A DNA stretch of 64,000 nucleotides from Welwitschia mirabilis (Eukaryota; Gnetophyta; Gnetopsida; Welwitschiales), in NCBI GenBank assembly GCA_051453625.1, contig JBOZIK010000001.1:73248532-73312531 (forward strand), written 5' to 3'. The notes below the pieces were generated by a model. It ran no database searches. It saw nothing but the letters and a program-made list of their open reading frames with translations, and was not told the origin of the DNA. Positions 1-12,059 of this stretch are shown piece after piece. Numbering within the stretch: the stretch's first letter is position 1; each line of letters opens with the position of its first letter. The position numbers were made by a program, and so were the translations under genes.

Positions 1-824
1 GATTTGTTCATCCTTATAACTTGTAATCTATTATATCTTGTGGTTGACTTTTAAGATATGATATCAATATGATACTTGTATTTTTCTAGAAATAAAGAAG
101 TATTTATTTTCTAATGTATTTAAACATTAAGTGAGTTATTTATCATCTTACCTTCAAAAGTTACTTAAGGATGTATTTTAAAATACATATGAATTCATTT
201 AGGAATTGTTGACTTGAATATTTAACATAAGTGCTTGTAAAAGTTAAAGCTTTTATGAAATTTAAGACATTTCCAAGAATTTGTATGAAGAAATTAAGAA
301 AAAAAGGGAGAAAGTAATGACAACACTAGTTAAGGCTCATAGCAGCATTGGTTTTTTGAGCTAGATGCTTTTAGATTTGGAACATTAAATAGGAAAGGAA
401 CCTACTAAAATATAAAAGGTAACATGATGAAATGATAGAAAGGCTTAAAGTAAAAGAAAATTAGATAAACCTGGAGCCTAAGAATCATTTAATTTCAATG
501 ACAATCTAAACTAGTTTGGTCCTAGCATAACTCATGGAAGAAGAAATCTCATCATAACAAACATAGATGTACCTTCAAGTATGCTTTCTAAAAGAGATGA
601 AAGGGTAAATGCACATGGTATGAGTAGTTGTATGCAGTATGAAATAGTGGGATGAATGGAAATGAAGTAAATGATAATTTAAACTTAATGAATAAAGATA
701 AGAAATTAAAGTAATGGATTAGAAAAATTTTATTCAATTATAGATCTAATTCAAAAAAAGGTAGGCATTAATAAGGTAAATTCATGAGAATTAAAAGTAG
801 TAAAAATATCTTTAGTAACAAATG
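1..824. other. A+T-rich flank, no gene seen
   Basis: No open reading frame or recognisable domain was found on either strand. The stretch lies left of the target duplication of element A. Because A seems inserted into an older related element (C, right of 9893), this may be the displaced 3' part of C. I could not align it convincingly to the matching 3' region of A (1250-2000), so that remains inference. Confidence 0.4.
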
Positions 825-829
825 TTAAA
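825..829. repeat. Target-site duplication of element A, left copy (TTAAA)
   Basis: TTAAA abuts the element where the LTR ends with CA on the minus strand (TG on the plus strand at 830-831). The same five bases follow the other end at 9894-9898. Confidence 0.75.
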
Positions 830-1249
830 TGATTAGCTATAGTACAATGACTAGATTTAAAGCTAAGATTTTACTTAATTATCATTCTTTCTCAAGAATA
901 ACATGGGTTTAGGCTCAGAATTAGACTAATTCAATCTTAATGCAAGTTACAAAGTAAAGAAATAAAAGGAAAATGATGAAGTTTATAGTTAAGTTAAAAT
1001 TCATCTTAGAGAAGAGGAAAGCAAACTAGCTCCATGGTTTTATGTGAAACTACTTCCATCTTCTACCATGTGTTCCAAAACATGGTTAAATATTTGTAAT
1101 TCTTATGCAGAAAATCATAACATTAAATTTTATTTTAAAAATAATAGGAGAATATTTTAGGATTAAAACAATTAAATTAATATCTTCATTTATAATAAAT
1201 TGACCTGAAACACTTGATATAAATGTCAATTTTTATATATTAATATACA
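830..1249 (-). repeat. 3' LTR of element A, internally deleted
   Basis: It aligns with the 5' LTR at 8650-9893 in two blocks. Block 830-1034 matches 8650-8855 (shared motifs around AGTACAATGA and GCAAACTAGCTCC). Block 1035-1249 matches about 9684-9893 (shared ATTAAATTTTATTTTAAAAA). About 820 bp present in the 5' LTR are missing here. The right edge is placed by alignment to the better-kept copies and may be off by a few bases. Confidence 0.78.
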
Positions 1250-2600
1250 CTCTAACTAATCTTTTACTAGTGCATTAGAAAAAAGTTGATAACAAAATGG
1301 TTAAAAATGTAAAAATGGTCTATGTCAAAAGCATGTCAAGTGTGCAAATGATATAACTTGAAAAATTTTATGACCAATTTTATGTAATTAAGTCATCGAA
1401 TTAAAAAATTTTAGTAAAAATTGAGATGCCACATGCTATAACCAAAAGTTGACTTTGTCCTTAAAGTTTATGATGAAAATATTAAATTATTTCAGAACAT
1501 AGACATATGAAGAGTTTGTTCTTTATTAAAAATACTATAAATTAAGATAATGAAAAAGGCAAGCTATTTACAATTAAATATGTGCTAAGTGGAAAAACTA
1601 TTCATAAAAATAGTTAATGCCTTAGGAGTTATTTCTTATGAAAATAATATGAAGTGAAATGTAGTGAAGTGATGCAAGGTAAATGAGATGGAAAATGTAT
1701 AAATAAAGTAAAACCAGATACTAATAAATAAATGAGTGAACTATCCTAAGTTATCAGCCATTTATTATTTTTTTTGTATTTTTAGTGGATAGTGATATCA
1801 ACTAAGTTAAGTTTTAACTAAGTAACTTATAGAAATCTAAGGAATTGATGCAAATCTTGAGTATGAAATTTAAGAGACAACACTTCGTATAAGGCCCTTG
1901 ATTCCTACCTTTTCATTCCTTTTTTTTTTATTTTTACCTTTACATATGTCTTTATTATTATGCATTTAAACAACATTGAGCATCTAGTATTACAATATTT
2001 TCTACCAATATAGTTAAGCATATTGTATTATGTAGAAATTAGTGCTACGTTGCTAGCTAGCATTTATAGCCCTGATGTAGTTGAACATGTCGCCAATGAA
2101 TCATTGGAGCTACATTACCAATAGGTATCTATAGCCATAATGTAATTAAATAAACCCAATAAAGTAATTAATGTTATGTACTTTGGAGAAAAGATATATT
2201 ATTTTATTTTTTTAATCTTTCCATAGTCATTTTTTTTTGCACTTTTAAAGGGTCATTGGCTCATTAGCCTAGTTAAGATAAATATTATCCCCATTAAAGG
2301 CTTTTTACTCAAAGAGCACATGTAAAGGTAAATCCCATCTTTTTAACAAGTTTTATTGAAACTAGAGATCCTAATTGAATGCGTTCTTAACTAATCTACT
2401 TGAAATAAGCATTATTTCCTTTAAAAAACCATAAGTAAATTAGATCTTAACCATTACTTAGGCGATAACACAATTACTTATTATTGATTTTTGTTTTAAG
2501 ATCTTTTAACCTGGATCAATAAGTCTCAAAAACCGATGAGTCAATGGTTTAGATGGATTGTTCATGGTTTTGATGAAGTGATTTAATAATGAATTTAGTG
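1250..2600 (-). other. 3' non-coding region of element A
   Basis: Between the end of integrase and the 3' LTR. No reading frame is recognisable. It is shared with element B (reverse complement of about 20380-21100) and element C (about 9920-11300). The best-kept piece, 2074-2091, is identical over 18 bases to the reverse complement of 20841-20858. Athila elements can carry an env-like ORF in this position, but none is visible. Confidence 0.6.
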
Positions 2601-2619
2601 AATAAAAACATTAAAAATG

Positions 2620-3500
2620 GTGGTGGAATGAATGATAATGTTTCAAACAGTGTTCATTGACTTTAAGAAGTTTATTGTTTTTGGGATTTTCAATGAGAAT
2701 AACTCCATGTGATAAAACCTTTTTTATTAAGAAGGATCCTTTCCACTTAGCTATTAATTTATCTAAAAAAGATGTAAGTGTGAGTTATATAGCAAGACTA
2801 GTTTTCCATTTTAAAAAGTTTTTCTAAGGATATGTTAATTATGGAACCTCTTCATCCTATCTTTATTTATTCTCATGTTTTCATAGGCATCATTTCTAAT
2901 TTCATCTAGTTCATTGAATTGTATAACCCTATTTTTCTTTACAACCTCTAAGTCTCAGTTCATATGTTTAATCACCTAGTAAGTCCTATGTTCTAGTTAT
3001 ATAGGTAAATGACATGCTTTTTCATAAACTAATTAAAAAGATAACATCCCTAAGGTTGTTTTACAAGTAGTGTGGTGTGCCCACAAGACATTGTTAAGTT
3101 TGAAGGAGTAGTTTTTTTTCATATTGAACTTACTAATTTTTGAAGTATTTTCTCAAGTTCCCTAATCATAACCTTAACTTAGTCACTTGTTTGTAGGTGG
3201 TAAGGTGTTGCAACGTTTTGTGTAACCCCATATTTAGTGAGAAGTCTGTTGAATATTTTATTACAAAAGTATATCCCTCTATAACTAATTAAAACATGTG
3301 GACAAATAAAATTAGTTAAGATATTTTATTTAAAGAATCTAACTACTATTTTAGCATTGTTTATTTAACAAGCACATGCTTTAACTCATTTAATTATATA
3401 ATCAATACAAATAAAAATGTATTAATGTCCATTGGATGATGGATAAGGGCCTTGAAAATTGATTCCCCATACATCAAAGGATTCAACAATAAGGATGGGA
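2620..3500 (-). pseudogene. Integrase remnant of element A
   Basis: Integrase inserts the cDNA copy into the host chromosome. On the minus strand, 3425-3480 reads a diverged core start (PFDVWGINFQGPYPSSNGH). Family members have a catalytic Asp where this copy has Asn (GINF instead of GIDF). Further on, 3180-3240 gives a KYGVTQNVATPYH stretch typical of the core before the catalytic Glu, and 2620-2900 gives the C-terminal part (AYENMRINKDRMKRFHN, then a basic tail). Several stops and frame changes separate these blocks. It follows RNase H in the usual gypsy order. The lineage is well supported; activity is excluded by the breaks and the lost Asp. Confidence 0.82.
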
Positions 3501-3599
3501 TTTAAAGGAATCATTTGTCTATGTGAAAGACTCCCTAATGTTTGATAATTATCATTGGATTTACAAAAAAGATAAAAGTCTTTGAAAATTAATGGCTAG

Positions 3600-5085
3600 T
3601 AAAACCTAGATTATAGAATTTTTGTTGCAGTTTTGTTAGCTAATAGTGACCCCATAAGCCTTAGAATGGAAATGTTTAAGTATGTTATAAATGTTAGTTT
3701 AAGGGATACATTTGTAAATGACTTGGTCCGAATAGTATTTGAAAAGGTATGAGCTATTTTAAAAGAAATATTTGACTTGGCTCAAGAAACTATTTTTATC
3801 ATTGATAGTCCAATGTAAAGGAATAGTTTTAAAGACTAAGTAATTGGTAATATCTGCAAACCAATATGTTTCTTTGACTAAAAAGAAATGTTTGTCTAGA
3901 AACGTATCATCAATAGGTAAATATGTTTGCAGATTATTTGGAGATATTAATCTCTAAATCAAATCCTTAAAGGAGGAGGATCCATTTGATAAGACATGGT
4001 TTGAATCCTTTTTGAGCAAAAGGTGTCTAAGGGCTGAGTGATTAGTGTACATGACTATCTTAGGTCCTAAAAGATATTGCCTAAATTTTTTTAAGGATAA
4101 AGACAATAGTCAAAAGCTTCTTCTCTATGATGCTATAATTGAATTAAGTGTCATTTAAGGTTTTACTAGCATAGTAAATTACAATTAACTTTTTATTGAC
4201 TTTTTTACCTAAAATGGCTCCTACTTCATAGTTACTTACATCACACATAAGTTTAAAAGGTAACTTTTAATTAGATGGTTGGATAATGACTATGAAAGTT
4301 AGTTTTTCTTTTAGTTGTTCAAATGCATTTTGACACTTTAGAATTTAGTTGAAGAAGGCATTCTTAGTTAGAAGATCACACAAAGGCTGTGAAATTTTAC
4401 TAAAATCCTTGATGAACTACTTATAATATCCTGCATGCCCTAAGAATGATCTCATGTATTTTTGTTTTTAGGGGATTGGTAGGTATGTGATCAATGATAT
4501 TTTAGTAGGATCCACATAAATTCCTTCCTTAGAGATGATATGTCCTAAAGCTATGCCTTTTTTTACCAAAAAATGGCATTTTTTTTTCTAGTTGATATAA
4601 GGTGTTTTTCGATTCATCTTTTAAGAACATGTTCTAATTTGTTTAAATAATGGTTAAACAATATTTTATAAATCGAGAAGTCATCCACAAAGATTTTGAC
4701 ACCTAAATCTAATAATCTAGAGAAGATTTTGGACAGGCAATATAGGAAAGTGACAGGTGCATTGTATAGGCCAAAGGGCATTCATTTGTAAGCTAATATT
4801 CCATAGGGATAACTAAAAGTAGTCTTTCCTTGATCTTCAAGAGAAATTTTAATTTGGTTATAACTTGAGTAACCATCTAAGAAATAGTAAAAAGTGTGTC
4901 CTGTGAGTTATTCTAAAACTTAATCTAAGAAAGGAAGAGGATAATGATCTTTTCTAGACATAGCATTTAATTTTCTATAATCAATGCACATCCTTCATTT
5001 TGTAGCGGGTTTGATATGGATAAATTCATTACACTCATTAAGAACAAGGGTAATTATTGATTTCTTTGCTATGGTATGAGTTGGG
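3600..5085 (-). pseudogene. Reverse transcriptase and RNase H remnant of element A
   Basis: RT copies the element RNA into DNA and RNase H removes the RNA strand. On the minus strand the RT reads from about 5080: CIDYRKLNAMSRKDHYPLPF lies near 4930-5000, then YPYGILAYK and MPFGLYNAP near 4750-4840. The active site FVDD, with both catalytic Asp present, is at 4680-4691. RNase H follows at about 4160-4300 (MCDVSNYEVGAIL, then YYASKTLND). The wording is that of Athila/Tat elements. Stops (for example in the ATK*RMCIDY segment) and frame changes make it a pseudogene, but it is among the most readable pol pieces in the window. Confidence 0.86.
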
Positions 5086-5317
5086 CATATCCACTTTCTA
5101 TCTAAAATAGATAAATAATTCCATTGTTGAGATGTTTTATTACCTTGTTTTTAATAACTTTCCTCATAGTTGGGTTTATCTTATGTTGTGCTTCAATGGG
5201 TGATTTAAAATTTTTCTCTAGATAGATATGGTACATGCAAATACTAGGGTTAATTCCTTTAATGTTAAAGAGGATCCATCCTATTACCTATTTGTTCTTT
5301 CTTAAGAGTTTAAGTGA

Positions 5318-5915
5318 TTAATCTTCTTCAGATGGATTCAACAAAGAGTTTATGATTACTAAGAAGATGGAGTTATCCCTTAAGAAAGCATATTTTAGAT
5401 TACCAAATAAGGGTTTGAGTTCTAAATCAACTTCATTTTGAGCTATGAGGCATGTTTCTTGAGAGCATTCTATTTTATCATTTTTGAGAGAGTGAGAAGT
5501 GAATTCCTGATTCTCAACAATGCTTTCTATCCTATCCATGTACTTCACCCCTTCATCATTCGATGGTAACTTCATAACATTAAAGAGATTTAGCTCTATC
5601 ATTGTGTTGTCAAATGAAATTTTTATTAATAGATTCTTGAAATTGATCAAGGAATTAGAAGTTGCTAGGAATGGTCTTCCTAATATAATGGATACTATTT
5701 GGTTTAATGATTTCTCCATGTCCAAGACCACAAAAGCTACTAAAAAGTAATAACTATTCGCTCTAACTATGACATGCTTTATGACTTTTAATGGTATTTT
5801 ATCCACTAATTGGAGTTGGAGTTTTTGTTTTTGAGTCCTTTCAAGCCTAACTTCTTATAGGTTTTATAAAGGAGCAAGTTTACACTAGCCCCTAAATCTA
5901 ACAAGGCTTGGTTGA
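5318..5915 (-). pseudogene. Aspartic protease region of element A
   Basis: The protease cuts the element polyprotein. The active-site motif reads LLDLGASVNLL on the minus strand, with DLGAS at 5884-5898; DLGAS is the usual Athila/Tat form. After a stop, a 162-residue open frame (5318-5806) continues with VIVRANSYYFLVAFVVLDME and then IILGRPFLATSNSLI, the conserved second half of the retropepsin fold. The ATG opening that frame is internal to the ancestral protein and is not a real start. Downstream residues (about 90-162) match nothing I can name and form the linker to RT. Confidence 0.82.
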
Positions 5916-7760
5916 GAGTTTTTTTTTTTTTTTTTTTTTCCTATAGTAAGGGTAATTGTGGGACATCCAAGGTTCTTATACTTTACTAAGAATTGGTTTT
6001 GGAGAATCACACTCATTTTCTAGGCTAAAAAGGTTTTAACTTTAATGTTGATTTGCCTTTTTATAATGCATAAGTCCTTAAGTAATTTAGCATAAGAAGG
6101 GATCTATTTAATGGCTTCTAAAAGGGGAATTTCTATTTTAATGTCTTTGAAAATTTCTAGGACCTTTAATTGTTTTTTAATTATATTTTCCTTCCTAAGC
6201 TATTGGGGAAAAGGTCATGATTCTTTTAAATAGGTAATAGGTCTTCATTCTTATCCTTTTCCTTATTTTTTATAGAATTTTGTTTATCCATAAGCTTATT
6301 TTATAGGGGTGGAATTTTTAGCTCTTTCCCACTTCTAAGGTGTCTAGAATTATCTCTTCTAGGTGTTTTACCTCTTTTATAAATCTAATTTCTTTTGAGT
6401 TTGGTTAGACACTCATGGGGAATTTCCTTATCTCTTTGATTTATTAATGAAAGAGTATGATTGTTGGTTTGTTGGAGTTGATTTATGATCTATTTAAGCC
6501 TTTGATTTATTTGTTCTTGTCTTTGATTTGCTTGCATTTTTATTTTCATGAACATTTTGAAGGTATTCTCCAATGAGTTAGACAAAGTTATTAGATGGTT
6601 TAAATATGAAGAGAAAGAATTAGAATATGATAGGAATAAAGTATTAGGTTGAAAATTTTGTTGTGGAATATTGTCTTATTTTCAAAAGAAATTTGGATGA
6701 TTTCACTAATTAGGATTAAAAGTGTTTGAGTATGGATTATTTTTGGGATTTTGCCATTATCCTACTGTGTTCACCTATTTGTTAACTATGCTTTAGAATA
6801 AATGGATAAATGGATGTTTAGTGGTTTTTGAGTGTCAATATGGCAGATTAAACACTCTTATTTAGTGATCATAGGTGAGATTAAGAGTGAGGTGGTTAAT
6901 GATTCTAGTTTTCTTCCTATTTTATGATTTTTTATTCATTTTAAAGTTTTTAAGAATCCTAAAAACACTACTTAAGCTAATTAAATAATGTGATCTTGAA
7001 GGTTTTATAGATACTTCCAAACCTCATCCAAAGGCATGCTCAGGAAATTTCCATGACCCATTATTTTCACTAGTTCATAGTTATTTGTGGATAACCCATA
7101 ATAAAAGAAACTTATCACCCTACTTAGTTCAAAACCATGTTAGAAGTATTTTAATAATAAATCTCTATATCTTTCTAAGATCTAAAAGAAAGTTTTGTGA
7201 TCCTTTTATTAAAAGTTCATGATTTATTTTCTAAGGATGTTTGTCTTGTGGCTAGGCAAGAACTTAGGTAAAGCCTTAGCTTAAATTTACCCAATTCATA
7301 ATGAAGAATGGTTTTAGGGTGTATAACTAAGATTTTGCCTTCTCTTTTAGGGAAAAAGGGAATAAAGTAAATCTAAGTGCATCATAAGTATTAAAATATT
7401 GAGAGATAATTGATAAAATGTACTCAAATTCCTTAAGGTGTAGGAAGGAATCTTTAGATTCAAGGCCTTGAAAATGGAGTAAGAGTTAAATAGTAGAAGG
7501 TTTAAACTCTAGCCTTTGGTTAACAAGTGGTGGCACTATGCAAGATGGTATCCTTGGGCTTTACACTTAGAGGTAATTACAAAGGATTTTCCTAGGTTAG
7601 TTAGTGGCAGTAACAAGGGTAGCTTACCATTTAGCCACTTCTTAGATGAAATAATATGCCTGTACCTATTAAGAATTTCTTCATTTGATAAGATCTCATC
7701 AAAGGAATCAAGTGGGTCATTTACATTATATTATGATAAGGCACTTTGATTATTTTTGTT
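5916..7760 (-). pseudogene. Gag remnant of element A
   Basis: Gag builds the virus-like particle around the element RNA. On the minus strand, 7020-7330 holds a frameshifted capsid-type core (FYYGLSTNNYELVKIM, then a HGNFLSMPLDEVWKYL piece), matching the Retrotrans_gag fold of Athila elements. At 6425-6560 there is a Gln/Asn-rich coiled stretch (NQRQEQINQRLK) like the C-terminal part of Athila gag. A T-tract at 5919-5939 (A-tract on the coding strand) marks the boundary with protease. Stops and shifts are frequent; no zinc knuckle was found, as is common in this lineage. Confidence 0.68.
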
Positions 7761-8627
7761 ATTTTGTGCAGTTATGATTTATTCTTAAGGGTCCTCTTAA
7801 GATCGATTTTGGGTTCTGAGCTCTCTCTTCGTTTTGTGATTGGTAAAGGAGTTCATATTATTTTGGGTTAATATTTATATTGTATCATGAGTCTAAAGCA
7901 TGCAAGAAATAGGTTTTGATGGTTATAAGAAGGTTCAAATAATAAAAAGGAAATATTTTTAGGAATTACAAGTGACAAAGGGTTTCAAGGTTTTACAAAC
8001 AAATCTATTCATCATGGATAGAATGTTTATAGTGTCAAGGTCACAATGAAATAAAATAGAGAAGTGAATAAAATCAAGTCCAATGTAATAAAACCATGAG
8101 AAAATTTTAAAGGTTTTATAAATGCAGTGAAATAAAGTAGAGATGATGAACATAAGTAAAACATAACGAGACTTACAAAGTATTTTTAAAAAATTTTAAT
8201 GTTTAATGAACATAGAGAAATATTAGAAAGGAAATAGTATAACATAAAAACATAACAAAATTAGTAGAAAAGAAAAGCATGCAGCACAATCATAAAGTTT
8301 GATTGAAAATCTTGAGATTTTAAAGTTTTTTTAACTTTAAAGTGACATACAACAAACAATAGACTTGCAGGAAATAAGTTAGGGAATTAGAAAATAAAAT
8401 TTAAAAAGATAAATCAATTTAGAAAAACATTATAAAGCACTAATAACAACCACTAGGAAAAAACAAAATAAACTCAAAGTAAAACAAAAACGAACTAGTT
8501 TGGATATCACTTGAAGAAGGAGCAGCACCCACCACTAGGGGGAAAAAACTATGTATAAAACTTAAACGAAAAAAAGAAAAGAAAAGAAAAGAAAAACTAG
8601 TACTTTAAGCTAGTACCATGCCATTAT
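7761..8627 (-). other. Leader of element A between primer site and gag
   Basis: A+T-rich sequence with an AAAAG-repeat patch at about 8570-8595. Short ORFs here have no family resemblance and are probably chance. It holds the 5' untranslated leader and perhaps the eroded start of gag. Confidence 0.5.
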
Positions 8628-8644
8628 CCTTGACAATGATGCCA
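8628..8644 (-). other. Primer-binding site of element A (decayed)
   Basis: The minus strand reads TGGCATCATTGTCAAGG, directly next to the 5' LTR. Athila and Tat elements normally have a GC-rich TGGCGCC-type site in this place. The differences are nearly all transitions to A or T. Confidence 0.75.
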
Positions 8645-8649
8645 AACCC

Positions 8650-9893
8650 TTATTAATTATAGTACAATGACCAGATTTAAAGCTAAGTTTTTACGTAGCT
8701 ATGATTCTTCCTTAGAGATAACATGGGTTTAGGCATAAAAGTATAATAAATTCAATCTTAATGCAACTTTTAAAGTAAAGAAAGAAAAGAAAGATGGTGA
8801 ATTCTAGAGTTGAGCTGAAATTCATATTAGAGAAGATGAAAGCAAACTAGCTCCAAGGTATCACCAATTTGTCCAAAGTACTTCTTCACTCTAATGTTTT
8901 TCAATTGCCTTCCTAAAAATGATCAAAACCATTAAGTGATTTTGGTCTAATTCATGGGGCATTATCTCATCCACCATATGATAAATGGTAAAGCAACATA
9001 ACACTTTAGTCTTAAATAACAATAGAAAGTAAAAACTCCTAAAGTACTTAATATCTATGAAATTAAAAGACTAAGTAATAAAGAGGAACTCATACAACTA
9101 AATTAAACTTAATAGTTAAAGAAGTCAACTAAGCATCCTAATTATGATATTACTTAAGAATAAAGATCAAAGAAAAACAACTTTTGCATTACAAAAGAAA
9201 CAACTTTACAAAAACGAAATAAAGAAGCAGGAAGAACTTCTCAATAATCCTTAAAGACTAGCTCAATCCCCTAAAGAGTTGCCTAGCAAGCTATCACAAG
9301 TCAATGCTTCAAAGTCTCCAATTTCTCTAAGGTAAAGATAAATACAATACAGGATTTAAGATCCTTTTATATGGAGATATGGTGGTGAGAAGTGGTTACA
9401 AGCTCTTGGCTTGTAGTGTTAGGTACAATCTTCATCATTTAGCATTAGGTACATAAGATTCTATCTTACAACATTTATTGAAGATCATCTTGCAGTATTA
9501 GATAGATAAGATTTCATCCTTTATCATTAGGTAAAATTTTAGTCATTTAGCATTTGGTCAAGGTTGTTTTATTGTATTTGGTAAAGATCATCATATAGCT
9601 CTAATGTCACCTCTACATGCCTTTGCCATATGTCTTTAAATGCTTCTGCTATATGTCACTACCTCATATCTCCATTGCCATTATGGTTTTGTGTGAAATT
9701 ATTTCTATCTTCTACCATGTATTTCAAAAAGTGGCTAAATATCTATAATTGTTATGGAGAAAATCCTAATATTAAATTTTATTTTAAAAATAATATAAGG
9801 CATATTTTATGATTAAAATAATTAAATTAATGTCTTTTTTATAATAAATTAGTGTAAAACACTTATATAAATGTCAATTTTTGATTGTTAACA
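8650..9893 (-). repeat. 5' LTR of element A
   Basis: About 1.24 kb, starting TGTTAACA on the minus strand at 9893 and ending next to the primer-binding site. It is followed by the TTAAA target duplication at 9894-9898. The short plus-strand ORF around 9630-9812 is fortuitous. Confidence 0.82.
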
Positions 9894-10232
9894 TTAAAAT
9901 AAGAAAGTTATAAAAGTCTCCAATCGTACCTTAAATTCATTCCTTTCTCTTTCTCTTTTATGACTAACCAAGTTTCAAGGATTTTATCTTCTTAAGCATT
10001 CATTGTTTTGACAGCACCTTTTAATAGATTTAATGCATTATACTAAAAGAATTTAGTGCTACATGCTAGTGAGTGTCGATAGCCCCAGTGTAGATGAATG
10101 TGCCATAAATGAATCATTAGTGATCCATTGCCAATAGGCATCTACAACCCTAATGCAATTAACTAAACCTAATAGAAATAACCTTAAAAATATGTGAAAA
10201 TAGCTTCAAGATTTTTCTTAATTTATTTTATC

Positions 10233-10234
<2 letters not shown>

Positions 10235-10306
<72 letters not shown>
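10235..10306. repeat. TG dinucleotide microsatellite, left of gap
   Basis: An uninterrupted run of TG units up to the gap; it resumes after the gap at 11056-11126. The assembly probably broke inside one microsatellite. Confidence 0.95.
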
Positions 10307-11055
10307 NNNNNNNNNNNNNNNNNNNNNNNNNNNNNNNNNNNNNNNNNNNNNNNNNNNNNNNNNNNNNNNNNNNNNNNNNNNNNNNNNNNNNNNNNNNNNN
10401 NNNNNNNNNNNNNNNNNNNNNNNNNNNNNNNNNNNNNNNNNNNNNNNNNNNNNNNNNNNNNNNNNNNNNNNNNNNNNNNNNNNNNNNNNNNNNNNNNNNN
10501 NNNNNNNNNNNNNNNNNNNNNNNNNNNNNNNNNNNNNNNNNNNNNNNNNNNNNNNNNNNNNNNNNNNNNNNNNNNNNNNNNNNNNNNNNNNNNNNNNNNN
10601 NNNNNNNNNNNNNNNNNNNNNNNNNNNNNNNNNNNNNNNNNNNNNNNNNNNNNNNNNNNNNNNNNNNNNNNNNNNNNNNNNNNNNNNNNNNNNNNNNNNN
10701 NNNNNNNNNNNNNNNNNNNNNNNNNNNNNNNNNNNNNNNNNNNNNNNNNNNNNNNNNNNNNNNNNNNNNNNNNNNNNNNNNNNNNNNNNNNNNNNNNNNN
10801 NNNNNNNNNNNNNNNNNNNNNNNNNNNNNNNNNNNNNNNNNNNNNNNNNNNNNNNNNNNNNNNNNNNNNNNNNNNNNNNNNNNNNNNNNNNNNNNNNNNN
10901 NNNNNNNNNNNNNNNNNNNNNNNNNNNNNNNNNNNNNNNNNNNNNNNNNNNNNNNNNNNNNNNNNNNNNNNNNNNNNNNNNNNNNNNNNNNNNNNNNNNN
11001 NNNNNNNNNNNNNNNNNNNNNNNNNNNNNNNNNNNNNNNNNNNNNNNNNNNNNNN
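10307..11055. other. Assembly gap (749 N)
   Basis: A run of Ns flanked on both sides by TG repeats. Confidence 0.99.

Positions 11056-11126
<71 letters not shown>
11056..11126. repeat. TG dinucleotide microsatellite, right of gap
   Basis: Continuation of the TG tract that enters the gap at 10306. Confidence 0.95.
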
Positions 11127-11130
<4 letters not shown>

Positions 11131-11640
11131 CATATAAAATGAATCTTTACTAACTAGCCTAATAGAGAAATGATCTCATTTCCATGAATACTTTAAAATA
11201 AAGAAACACCATAGAAGAATAAAATTCACTTTTCTTTAATTCCAAATTGAAGATATCAAATAAATGCAAGCATTAATAGAAAAAAATCAAAGATAAAGAT
11301 AAGCTTCTCTTAACAAAAAGAATCCATCAAATCTTAACTAAAACAATGGAATGATAAAGATCTCCTATTCTTATTTATATGAAAAGCCACTGCCAATAAT
11401 CAATAAATTTTATAAACTTATAGTAGTATGATGATATGGGTGATTGATAAGCCTTATCAAATATGCCATAATGAAAGAGATAGGTAAAAATGCTTAAGAC
11501 GATGATGGCTTCTTTTGTGATATGGATAAAATTTGAGATTACTTGGATGAAAGCGATTAAGGAAATGATTCTATAAGTGGTAATGCTTATTTGGTTTCAT
11601 AAGAGACATATCATTAAGAGATGTTGGCTTATTGAAAATG

Positions 11641-12059
11641 TAACTACTCATTCAAAGCCTAATGTAGAAGAAAAATCTAGTCTAAGATCATGCAATAAAT
11701 TAAAATTTCCTTGTAGTAGGGTTTTCTAGTATAATGCTTAGGTGAGGACTTAAGGGTATGAAAGACATGAAATTTAAGGTATGAAAGCTATGATTGGATG
11801 ATGGATTATGGAATGGGATAGAATCCATGTAGATTTTTACACATGCATCTATAAAGTTAGAAAGAACATTGATGCAAATAGTAAAGTCTATGCATTCCAG
11901 ATCTAAAAATGTTCATCCTATAACTATTTCATGCTTTCTTAACAAATTTTGCAAGACATAATTTTAAGGTAAACACAAGTGAGTAGTTAGTTACTAGATA
12001 AAAAAGTTCTTATCAAGATAAGCATGCATAAGATTATCAAAAAGTTTTGAATTAAATGA
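11641..12059 (-). other. Interior of element C, nothing recognised
   Basis: A+T-rich sequence without a readable domain. In an intact relative, pol would lie between gag and this point; here it is deleted or unrecognisable. Confidence 0.4.

Larger units (their letters stand above)
830..9893 (-). mobile_element. Element A: Athila-like Ty3-gypsy LTR retrotransposon, dead
   Basis: A complete element read on the minus strand: 5' LTR (8650-9893), primer-binding site, gag, protease, RT/RNase H, integrase, a 3' non-coding region and a 3' LTR (830-1249). The pentamer TTAAA occurs directly outside both ends (825-829 and 9894-9898), as expected of a 5-bp target-site duplication. The LTR ends read TGTTAA...CA on the element strand. 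Domain order (protease, RT, integrase), the DLGAS protease motif and the FVDDFS form of the RT active site fit the Athila/Tat branch. Every reading frame is broken by stops and frameshifts, so it cannot move by itself. Its 3' LTR carries a large internal deletion. Confidence 0.88.
9899..11640 (-). other. 3' region of element C with TG microsatellite and gap
   Basis: 10050-10180 matches 2030-2160 of A (AGTGCTAC..., ...CCAATAGG.ATCTA), and 11140-11230 resembles 2240-2310. A long TG tract and an N gap interrupt it. No ORF is credible; apparent ORFs across the gap consist of Cys-Val or Thr-His repeats and Ns. Confidence 0.6.

Noticed and set aside
5520-5750. 76-codon plus-strand ORF
   Set aside because: Shadow of the minus-strand protease frame of element A.
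10194-11153. Four long ORFs of Cys-Val or Thr-His repeats
   Set aside because: They are translations of the TG microsatellite and of Ns.
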